From Callipepla californica brunnescens (Eukaryota; Chordata; Aves; Galliformes; Odontophoridae), in NCBI GenBank assembly GCA_023055505.1, contig JALIRH010000007.1, forward strand, positions 16,660,273 through 16,724,272: 64,000 bases of DNA. Direction: 5' to 3'. Positions within the stretch are counted from its first letter, which is position 1. Each line of letters opens with the position of its first letter. A model generated the notes under the pieces. That model did no database searches. It was not told where the DNA came from and saw only the letters and a list, made by a program, of their open reading frames with translations. Position numbers and translations under genes: made by a program. Below are positions 34,536-44,236 of this stretch, piece by piece.

Positions 34536-36729
34536 GAGAATATGACTAGAATAAGAAAAAAAAAAAAAAAAGCAGTTGTGAATTAAAGAAATACTAGTAC
34601 TCACAGAAAAAATGGTATAGTAAAAATGCCCTTCAAAAGCAAATCCACTACATAATACTCTATAACATTAAGACAAAAAACTTACAACTCCTAGCAATCT
34701 GGGGGGATAAAAGTTTCTCCAGGATCAATTAAAGATGTAAGAATTGTTCACAACTCTTTCTGTCTCTCCAGGCCTAATGTTTAATTACTGCCAGTGCTTT
34801 GTAAGTCTCCTAGGAAAATTATTCCTTGTGCTTCATTGTGAATATGAAGGGATACCTGGAGGGGAAGGACAGAAAATGAGGAAGCAAGCTATTACAGTGG
34901 TAGCCTCAAGAGAAATTTTGGCTATTAGCATGAGCACAGCAACTCTGAAGTAGTGATGATCACAGGGAAATTAACAAACACCAGCATTTGATTTTGCTGC
35001 CGTGAATCTGGGGGATTCAGCTAACATCAAAAAGCAGTATGCAAAGACACCATTCTCCTAAATGTTGTTGCAGTCGCTCTTAACATGGTAGAAAAGGGAT
35101 AAGAAAATCATCTTTATGCACTGCGTAATATAACTCCAGGTATGATAGCAAGAGTCTGGCAACCATGCATTTTGCAGAGCTCAGACAAGTTTAGGATTCC
35201 TGCTGAAAAGAGTTTATACTCCATGAACAGCATTGCACTACACAGTCAATGGACAGGAACAGGGAAAAGAAACACTAAGAAAGAACAATCAGTAGAACGA
35301 TTTGGGATGCTCACCTGGCTACAGGAGGCTGTTTTAAATACAACTGTGGCAGAGATTAAAGCTTGAGAGAAAGAACCTTATACAAAGAGAAAAAGAAGAG
35401 AGAAAATAGAAATGACACAACAAACAGCTGCAAATCAAACAGATGCATGTCTCAAACAGTGGAAACATGTTCAACCCAATAATAATTTCAGTTCTTGTCT
35501 TTATCACTTTTTCTCAGCTAAGTTCTCTTTTTTCCTATCCCTGCTACTCTGCACAATAGCTACCTGGCAGCTCTCTCATCTCTTCTTTTTTTGTCTGACT
35601 TTTATTCAGGAGGTAGTAAAAGTCAAGCAAAGGAAAAGCAAATACATTGCAAGTCTACTTGCCAGACAGTGAGGGGAAGATGGAATTCCTTGGTCATGGG
35701 GAGAAGGTAGGAAAAGGGTGAAAACACACAGGAAAGCATTCTCACAAGACAGCAAATGCACAACCACTTTTTCTCTCTGATAAATCTAAGCTACTAACCA
35801 GGCACTACCAACCCACAGAGCTTACTTACGTATACATTCTTAAGGGGGAAGAAAGATTAATTAAAGATCTAAAGTTCACTGTGATGCATGGAAATTCATT
35901 AAATATGCAGTAACAAAAGCTGTTTGAATGCCTGCAGTATCTTCTTCTTGTTGGGTAGGATTAAAGCCACATACTTTGCTAATCTGTGGCATTCTCACAG
36001 TAATAGTGTTCAAATCACCACCCTGAGGCCCTTGCCTGCTGACACAGGTTGTAGTCAGGTCTGGAAGTATTAAAGCTGCTAATATTGGTAAGACTTACTG
36101 TGAAATCCTGTACGTAGTCACTAAAGCTCAATAAAGTTGATTCAAAGGGTTGTGAAAAGGTCCATTAAAATGACTGTTTTGATGTAGACCTTATTTTGCA
36201 TGAGAAAAAAATAGTTTCTTATGCCTAGCAGGAAAAAAAAGCAGAAAAAAAGCTGGGTGAGGATATCACTGTTTTCTATAAATACATTAGGGGAATAAAC
36301 AGCAAAAAGAGGAGTTCAAGAAAAAGAAATGATTGTTTAAAATGTGCAAAATAACATTTTATGCTGAAGAGCAACACTGGCTCAAGAACAAATGGCTAAA
36401 ACCTAGTATTATCTCAGTTTAGCCCATAGTTTAGATTTTGAAACACTGGAAGAATAAGATTCTGAAACATTATTCTAATAGAAATATTGGGCAAGAATTC
36501 TACATTTTTGTTTCTTATGATTAAGAAAACATCATGATTAAGAAAACATGTAGTGAAACGACACAAACTGGAATATATGAGTATGTGATATCATCTCATT
36601 TCTGAGACACACAGCCAATTCTGGCCACTAAAATTACAGAAAGGATTTATTTCAGAACTATTCATAACATTCTTCTCACATAAATTCCAATATAAGTGTT
36701 ATAATTACTACTCCAACTTACATTTTCCA
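34536..36729. other. AT-rich non-coding interval
   Basis: No gene is supported. Frames at 35142-35366 and 35412-35672 are AT-rich without motif or splice context. A 17-bp near-exact tandem duplication lies at 36517-36550. Confidence 0.5.
36517..36550 (+). repeat. 17-bp tandem duplication
   Basis: ATGATTAAGAAAACAT followed by C or G occurs twice head to tail, with a single mismatch at the last base. Confidence 0.9.
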
Positions 36730-37272
36730 TGGAGGCTGCTCCAAAAGTAATGTTTCCTATTTTAGTACGTTGGCTCTTGTCGTAGATGATGGTGATATAC
36801 CAGTAAGAGGTTGAACCTTTCCACCAATATTCCATGGTATTTTATTTCTGTGTGACAGATGGCAGCAGAGGGTCAGTCTGACAAAATGCTGTCTGACAAG
36901 TGCCTATGAAGCAAAAATGTGTAACTGAATTCCTTCACGTGAAAAAAATGGCACCCACTGACATTCACTGACACATTCTGAAAGCTTATGGAGACCAAAC
37001 AGTGGCTGTGAGCACAGTGAGAGCTGTGTGGTGTGTTTCAGCAGTGGCAGTGGTGATGAGAAAGACCAGGACAAGCTATTCTCAGGACAGCCGTTATGCC
37101 ACGAAATGGAGTGTGACGCAATCAGCTAATTCACGTGAATCAACTAACAGTGACTGCTGGATAGTGTTTTGTAGCTGAGAATTAGTTCTATAAAGTAGTG
37201 TTATTGTGTTCCTTATAATCTGTTGTAGGTTCCATGTAAATAAACGAAGACGTTCTTTTCAGAGAGGTCTAT
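36730..37272 (+). mobile_element. Galluhop-like mariner, internally deleted copy
   Basis: The 5' end carries the Galluhop-type terminal repeat (GGCTGCTCCAAAAGTAATG, then a diverged TTTCCTATTTTA), the GTGTGACAGATGGCAGCAGAGGG leader and the start of a decayed transposase frame (words coding EFLHVKKMAPTDIH-like sequence, broken by stops). After about 37160 it jumps to a 3'-end-like sequence (GTGTTTTGTAGCTGAGAATT ... TTCCATGTAAATAAA) and a diverged terminal inverted repeat ending near 37272. Full-length Tc1/mariner elements are about 1.2-1.3 kb; this copy is about 540 bp, so the catalytic DDE part of the transposase is missing. It could only ever have moved in trans. Confidence 0.8.
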
Positions 37273-38609
37273 GTAAATTTATTATAGCCAGAACATGGTA
37301 CATGACCTCCTCCTCTTATGCACACTATCTAACTTCAGCAACAGATACAGAAAATACAAATTGCTGATTTGCATGCTTTGGACTGACTACCTTCTCCTAT
37401 ATTATATCTCTTATTTAGCCATAGTCAAAATATCTCTGTCAAAAGACAGATCTGCCTATTTGGTATTCTTCATACTAATTACACAGCAAAGGGGACCACA
37501 TATAACAACTTCATCTAGTACAATGCGAAATCTTTCTTCAACATGAACTCTGAAGCATGAGAATGTACATACAATTCATTTTCTTACGTCAGAGTAATGT
37601 CTAACACTTATTAAAGGAGATATTACTCTGATAACTGTGTAGCAAAAATAGTGCAGGTTAATTTATTTGGATGAAAATGTCAGAAAATTGTGCTAGAGGT
37701 GCTCTATTGCTATACAGAACTGAGTAAGGAGTAGCTAAACATGTAGAGCTACACAGCAGGAGGCAATGGTAACTTATAATTAAATGACTAGGTTAAAGCC
37801 ATCACAAATAATCTTTGTGTGACTTCTGTGACACCAGTCAGGAGGTTTTCTTCAACAAAAACACCTCCAAGAACCAAAGGGACGTTATAAAATATAAACA
37901 TAGGTGCAGTTATAGAAGAATAATTATACTGAAACACCTTCAGAGGTAAAAAAGTATAACCTTTTTTATGATTGAGAGTTTTGAAAGAAAGCTATAATAG
38001 TAAGTCTGTAACAGTATATTTTTGCCACTATTGCTGTACCAGCAAATTTCTGTGATCCTTCCTTGACCCTGTTTTTGTATGAGATAACTGCAGTCCCATT
38101 CTCTCTGACACAAAAAAAATGTCATGCCCATCAATTTATCTATGTGAATAAGCTGAAAAAGCCATTGGGGTTCATTAAAAAAAAAAAAGGCTGTACTATA
38201 TGTCAATAAGCCAAAGGATCTCTAGCCAACAATCAGCAAGCAGCTGACTCTGAGAAAGTGTGAGGAACAAGTGAGGACATGATGTTTAGTTTTGTAACAG
38301 TAATGCATCAAATGCCAGTCAACACCAGCAGATATAGGAGATATAGAAAGACCTGAACTTATACTCTCCAGACAAATTCAGAAAGGCGACTAAGCAACAG
38401 ATAGAAAAGCTGACAAGACTGCACTTGCTTGCTGTGCCAAGTGAACTTTGTCACCTGGGCCTCAGCAAGGTTAGGGATTTACGTGCATTTCTTTTTGTGT
38501 TAAACACAGCATACCTTGCATATCTAAAGTCTTTTTGATCCACACACACATCGTCAGTACAGAAAATGCTCAAGACCAGAAGATTCACCTGCACTTCTAC
38601 AATGGCTAT
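37273..38609. other. Non-coding interval between mariner copies
   Basis: AT-rich unique sequence. Frames at 37295-37546 (+) and 37940-38206 (-) have no motif. Nothing recognised. Confidence 0.5.
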
Positions 38610-38930
38610 TTATAAAATAGTACCTCCTATTTTATAATGTTGGCCCATGATGTCAGAGGCAGATATTGGTGGTATGGCAGTAGAGGTTTTACTTTCCCAA
38701 CAGTATTCCATAACATTCTGTTTCTGTGTGACAGTTGGCAGAAGTGGTGCAGTCTGACAAAGTGGCGGCTGACATGGAAGTGCATATGAAGCAAAGATGT
38801 ACTACTGAATTCCTCCATGTGAAAAAATTGCACCCATTAACATTCATTGATGCTTGCTGAATGTTTATGGAGACAAAGCAGTGGATATGAGCACAGTAAG
38901 GTGGTGGGTGGTGTGTTTCAACAGTGCAAA
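38610..38930 (+). mobile_element. Galluhop-like mariner, 5' fragment
   Basis: The copy starts with a degraded terminal repeat and the well-kept block TACCTCCTATTTTATAATG, then TTGGCCCATGATGTCAGAGG, GGTGGTATGGCAGTAGAGG and GTGTGACAGTTGGCAGAAG. The transposase N-terminal coding region follows (ADMEVHMKQRC-like, then FLHV) with several breaks, ending in TGGTGTGTTTCAACAGTGCA. No 3' terminal repeat was seen, so it is truncated. The minus-strand frame across it is a shadow. Confidence 0.87.
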
Positions 38931-40290
38931 AATTAGATTTCTTTTGTAAAAAAATGTATGTATTGCATCTGTTATTTTATTATTTATTATTTATGGAGTG
39001 TTTTCTCTTGTATGATAAAAGACAATCAAGAGAGCCTGAATGACATTTATAGTAGGAACTATTACACATATCAGTTTTCTTATATCTTTTCTTGTGCTCA
39101 TTCTAATTAATAAACCCTTAATTTTTTAATCTGGGAAACTCCCATCAATGGCTTCCACAGGGAACTGAATATGGCTTTAGAAAAGAAAGCTTCTGTTAAA
39201 CTAATCAAGAATCTCTTTGAGGAAGATAGAACAAACATGTCAAGATAAAGGAGGACAGCATAACAAAATAAAAAGTAAGTTTTCTTTGAATACTGGAAAT
39301 ACCTCAGGCTAAGAGTTTATTGAACAGGGCATATGTTATAATCTCCTTCTCAAGGGATTTGCTACCACAGGCTTTTTATCCTCACTATTAGTTAAGTTGG
39401 CAGATGTTCCTCACAGCTCAGATCTTGGCCATTTGGAAATCACGATTTAAGTTATATCTGAATCTCGGTCTCCAGACAGGTGCAATTTAACGTCATTCTG
39501 TGTTACACAAAATATGTTTCCTAAATGCAACACATTAGGCTATTACTTTCCCTAGTATACAGCAACACTTTTCAGAACGCTGTCATCATATTTCAGCACA
39601 TTGCTTGTAGCTCAGATCACTGCTCCTAATGATTCACTTATTCTTGTGAATCTATCTCTGCTATTATATGACATTGGATTAATATACCTTAATAAACCCA
39701 TGTTTCTAATTTTTCAAACTCGCCGCTGGTCTCAGACTCAGATACTGCGTTCTCTGGAATCTGAGTGTTTGGATGTAAAGAAAGTGATGTCCTGCATATT
39801 AAAGTTCATCAGAACATGAGGCATTGTGCTAGACTGTCATACAGAATTTTGGCAAATGTTTACTAAGCTTGTTTTTGCACAATATATTTTCAAATGAATT
39901 GTGTTACTGTTTGATCTTTCTGCCAAACATGGCAAAGGCAAAGATCAATGACTGGCCAAAGTCAGGGGTCAATGACTTGGGCTTCTGCTAAAAAGTAATT
40001 AAGAGATGCCAACTAGAACCTCTCACAGGAGCCTGGGAAAATACATCATGTCACCTGAGCATTCTAAAATGAACAAGACTTCTCCACACTAGGCCATATC
40101 ATTAGTTATAGGTGCTGAAAAAAACCTAGCATTTTGTGGAGGACAAGATAAACAATTTGGAAAACCTAAATAATTGGTAGAAAGCAATATTTTTACTTAC
40201 GGGTTTTGTTCATTATCAGCCTGTCCTCTTCCACAGCTGTCAGTATGTTGGCAGAGTGCCTTTCCTGTTCCTAGGCTATTCACTACTCAC
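38931..40290. other. AT-rich non-coding interval
   Basis: No gene is supported. A frame at 39601-39819 has no splice context. Nothing recognised. Confidence 0.5.
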
Positions 40291-40467
40291 AGTTTGTTGC
40301 CCAGCCTTAGAGAAATCCAACTGCTTGGCATAGTCAACTGCTGTTTTTCTTAAGTGATGTATAGTTTCTTGGGACTCTATTAGCAATCCAGTCTGAAGCA
40401 CTGCTGAGCAAGGAGCACCAGACTTCTTATCTGAGGCTGTTGTTTTGGAGAACCTCAACCTCAACAG
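40291..40467 (-). CDS. Weak candidate coding exon E (unidentified gene)
   Basis: On the minus strand a 177-bp stretch is open and phase 0 at both ends (59 codons), followed by a strong donor (ACT/GTGAGT). The upstream acceptor (GGTAAAAACAACAG) has a poor pyrimidine tract, which is its main weakness; internal AGs could also serve. The translation looks like a soluble helical segment (LLIESQETIHHLRKTAVDYA, then KQLDFSKAGQQT) and lacks low complexity. No family was recognised. It is on the opposite strand from candidates A-C, so it would belong to a different gene. It may be a chance frame. Confidence 0.25.
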
Positions 40468-42743
40468 CTGTTGTTTTTACCCCTCATACTTGATTATTGT
40501 TCTGAGCCATATGGAGGCATGTTCCTTGTCCTCTTTCAGCTCTTCTGGCTACCTTTTTCAATTAGCTCTGCAGTGAGTTAGTTTTTGCTTATGAGTCATA
40601 CATCAGAGACTTGGCAGACCACAAGAATATATCCCAAGAATAATGAATGTGACTTTCTTGTCTATTTATCACCAACTAGGAATATGAATGTTGTGTTGAA
40701 CTCAACTTTACAGTGCAGGTTTCTTTTCCAAGCTGTAATGGCGCCAAGTGTTAGGTAATATGCATGTTATTTGCATACACATGATGCTGCAGGGAACTGC
40801 CTTTGCGTGTCAATATATGCTGGCAGTTCATCCCTTTCCTCAGAGGTGTGACGGTTTACCTGAAGTTCTAAAGTTTTATATACACTCCTCTCTCCATTAC
40901 CCAACAGATGTCAACAATTGGATCTTACCTTCAGGCTTACACCTAGAACTGAAACATTTCCAAATTATGTGAACACGCCACAAGCACAGAACAAAATAAG
41001 ATACAAATTTAACACAGTCATCTTCTGTGGTCATGTGTATATAAAATGCTGTCAGTATGGAGAGCCTATCTGTAAATAACAGATGATCAAATCCACTTTT
41101 ATTTTGTCTTCTTCTAGGTACAGTTTTAGAGCATACTCCCTAAAGACAGTCAAGCCAATATTCAAACATTAAAACTATTTTATAAAAGCTAGTGAAGCAT
41201 TCCAGTATACTGAAATTAGAGATCTTCAAAGTTAGGGTAAGCTACGAAGTGTTGACGGATTGGAAAATGAGATTTCCCAAATCAATTATGTCATTGATTT
41301 ATCTACATGGGTAGCTTACCTCCTGCTGTAGCCAGGAAAACACTTCCTCAAAGGGAAATGCACCAATCCAATCAGCTGAAAGTGATTTATCTTGGCTTTT
41401 TTGGTATGTTATCTTTCAGAGAGAAATATGCACATTTCTTACTGAACCTCATCAGATGATATGTCTTTTTTTTCTTTTTTTCCCGAAGGCAAAAGATTGG
41501 ATTTTTAAACTCCTGTGAAAAGAACATTTTTAGAGGTCCACTTTGAAGAATCTGCAAACATTTTGGAATGGACCTGGGAAATAATCCCGGCCAAAATTGC
41601 AACTGACCTTTTCTAAATATCACATTGATCTGTAAACTAAAGCAGACTCATGCTTTCAAGTCAAATGGGAATAAATTTTTTTCCCTGTCCACATGACCTA
41701 GTTAGGATTTGGGTGCAGCCTTAACTGCACACTTTTCTCTGCTTGAGAGAAATGCAAGGATGTAAGAACTGCCAACCTATGGGCATAACTTCTCTTCCAC
41801 AGTAGTCATTAGAGCTCAATTTCCTGAGAAACTCATGAAGGTTATTCCTTTGCAGTGGACAAAAAGGAGGACATCAGAGAAACTGTATCAGATAAATGTT
41901 TCAGAGGGCTAGTCATTACTTCTCTTAGGATGATGTCCCTCTCATGACTCACTTCTCAAAAAAAAGGGTCTGTTTTACCTTGGATGTTTATTTAGACATT
42001 AGAAATGAAGATACATCAAAAAGGTACTTTAGATCACACAAACCTTAGAAAAAATCAAACACACAAAAACAAACAATATAATCTGACAAAACCTTACACT
42101 ACATGAAAGTATAGCAAGTAATGAAAGGAAATTGAAGAGAACTGAAATGGAAAATAATAGTGAAAAGATTGTTTAGTAAAATCAGAGAGGGATATAATCT
42201 GCAGAAATGGGGAGCTGAAAAGGGCAAGTTTAGAAACACATTTTCTTTTTCTAAGGTTCCTTGCGCTATTGCTGTCCTTCTTCAGTGATTCCTTTACCAT
42301 TGCTTGCTATATTTACATACTACTGAGCATTTTGTTGAAAATGATTCATGTTTTTTTGTTTTGTTTTACTTTGTTTTGTGCTGACTGGATTACTGCAGTC
42401 TCATATAGCCTATCACAAGCATGCTGCAAGCATTTCAGAAATCTGCAGTTCGTAGAACAATAAACTCAACAACTACCATAGAAGCATGCTTCTCATCTTC
42501 AGTGTTTTGAGTACATTATAATTAGACTGCTGAGGGTTTTTTGAACTTCTTCACTCTATTTCTACCGCAGTCAGTCTCCACGAGATACTTTATTCAAACT
42601 ATGATCCTTTACAGTACTCAAGTTATGAGTAACCATCTTTGGACTTCAGGCAGGTATCCAAGTCCTATGCCAAAAAGAAATATAGAATTAGTGAATAATT
42701 AGTGAATGACAGAATTCACTAATAAACACAGAATTAGTGAATC
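40468..42743. other. AT-rich non-coding interval
   Basis: No gene is supported. Frames at 40748-40972 (+), 41387-41623 (-) and 42094-42300 (-) show no motif or good splice boundaries. Repeated ATTAGTGAAT words, some inverted, lie at 42684-42743. Confidence 0.5.
42684..42743 (+). repeat. Clustered direct and inverted ATTAGTGAAT repeats
   Basis: ATTAGTGAAT occurs three times and its complement ATTCACTAAT once within 60 bp, so a small hairpin is possible. It abuts the CR1 fragment. Confidence 0.8.
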
Positions 42744-42978
42744 AAAATAATTTAGATTGAAAGAGTACTCCTGAGATCATCCAGCTCAACCCTAGTCTTC
42801 AAGCAGATCTATTTATACCTGGTTTCTTAGGACTATGTCCTGTTCAGTTCTGAACGCCTCTAAGGATGGAAGCCCGCAACAATTCTGGGCCACTTATTCC
42901 AGCATCTGGACACTCCTATAATTAAAAAAACAAACAAACAGCAACAACAACAAAAAAAACAAATCACCACCACAAAAA

Positions 42979-43010
<32 letters not shown>

Positions 43011-43165
43011 CATATATATGAATATTGAATCAAAGCTTCACATATTCCAACCTGTTCCCCTAGCCTCTTGTCATGTTGCTGCATCTCCAAGACCAACTCT
43101 CTGTCTCCTCTGTATTCTCTAATGCTCCAGTTGTAGATAGCAATAAGTAGCCCCCTTCATCTCAT
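42744..43165 (-). mobile_element. CR1 LINE fragment split by an A-rich microsatellite
   Basis: The lower part (42744-42915) is a diverged reverse complement of the CR1 3' UTR: GAGATCATCCAGCTCAACCC, then AAGGATGGAAGCCCGCAAC and CCACTTATTCCAGCATCTGG. After an A-rich microsatellite the homology resumes (AACCTGTTCCCCTAGCCTCT, then AGTAGCCCCCTTCATCTCAT) to about 43165. The element is older than the clearer CR1 copies, judged by divergence. Confidence 0.75.
42918..43011 (+). repeat. A-rich microsatellite, (CAAA)n, (CAA)n and (AAAAC)n
   Basis: Successive compound units: CAAACAAACA, CAACAACAAC, an A-run, CACCACCAC, an A-run, then about five AAAAC (CAAAA) units. The opposite strand gives a Phe/Cys/Val low-complexity frame that is not coding. 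Confidence 0.9.
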
Positions 43166-43847
43166 CTAAACATTTTCTGGCATTATTTATGTTTAAGATC
43201 TGTGAGGATCCACTGGAACATTTATAATCCTTACACAACACTTAGAATGTCTTATGTTTCACAGAACCTCTCTTTATTTGATTCTCTGTTAGTCTCACTG
43301 AGTTTATTTTCCTAACCCTTTCTTCTTTTCTGTTATTATTATTTCCCTTATCTCTGAGAATATTATAGATACATATATATGTATAGAAACAAATTTTATT
43401 TTATGAAAAAGCAGAGAAGTTCTTATTTTACTTTTTCCCTAAATAGAATGTTCATTTTCTGAGCAGTCTGGAATGCGTATGCCTGTGGCTACTCACCTGA
43501 GATACAGGCAAAACTCGTCTCCCAAGAGAGGGAACTGAGCAGGATAATATAAATGTAGCAGGAAGAAAAGTAACAAGGAACAGAATTTCAGACGAAAAGC
43601 AACAGAACTGGATACTTTAAGGTAAAGGAGAAACACTGTGCCCTAAGTGGCTTATAGGGAAGTATGCCTACTTTCTGCTTTTAATTGAAATTTTCTTGTA
43701 AACTGTCACACTGTTTTACTTGAATATGGCCTGAGTCATTCTTGGCTTTTGTCAGCTTTGCCTCTACCTTATCCCTAAAGAAACTCTTGATACACAAAAA
43801 TTTTCTTGATGTAGAATTTCCATGAATTTGATTTTATGACAGATTTT
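43166..43847. other. Non-coding interval
   Basis: AT-rich sequence with no recognised feature. Confidence 0.5.
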
Positions 43848-44105
43848 CTGAAAGTAATGCCTCCTATTTTATTACATTAGCCCATGACAGAGGTTAGTGG
43901 TATGGCAGTAGAGGTTTAATTATCCCAACAATATTCCATTACATTGTTTCCATGTGACAGATGGAAGCAAAGGGTCAGTCTGACAAACTGTCATGGAAGT
44001 ATGTGTGAATAAAAAGTTTGTCATTTAACTCCTCCATGTGGAAAAAATTACACCCGTTGACATTCATTGATGGTGAATATTTGTGGAAACCAAAAACTGG
44101 TGGTG
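43848..44105 (+). mobile_element. Galluhop-like mariner, 5' fragment
   Basis: TCTGAAAGTAATGCCTCC opens the copy, followed by TATTTTATTACATTAGCCCATGACA, GTGGTATGGCAGTAGAGG, CATGTGACAGATGGAAGC, and a decayed transposase start (AACTCCTCCATGTGG, then GACATTCATTGATGG). It stops abruptly at about 44105, where CR1 sequence begins. No 3' terminal repeat was seen. Confidence 0.87.
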
Positions 44106-44236
44106 ACCCTGCCCAACTCTCCAGCCTGCCCAGGTCTTGCTGAATGGCAGCACAGACTTCTGGCATGTCAGCCATTCCTCCCAGCTTTGTATCATCAGCA
44201 AACTTGCTGAGGGTGGACTCTATCCCCATATCAACG
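44106..44236 (-). mobile_element. CR1 LINE fragment, RT palm with FADD box
   Basis: The minus strand encodes ESTLSKFADDTKLGGMAD followed by AAIQQDLGRLESWAG, which is the CR1 ORF2 reverse transcriptase palm with the catalytic FADD motif and the segment after it. Only about 130 bp survive. The open frame 43975-44229 reads from CR1 into the antisense of the adjoining mariner, so its C-terminal half is junk. Confidence 0.93.
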
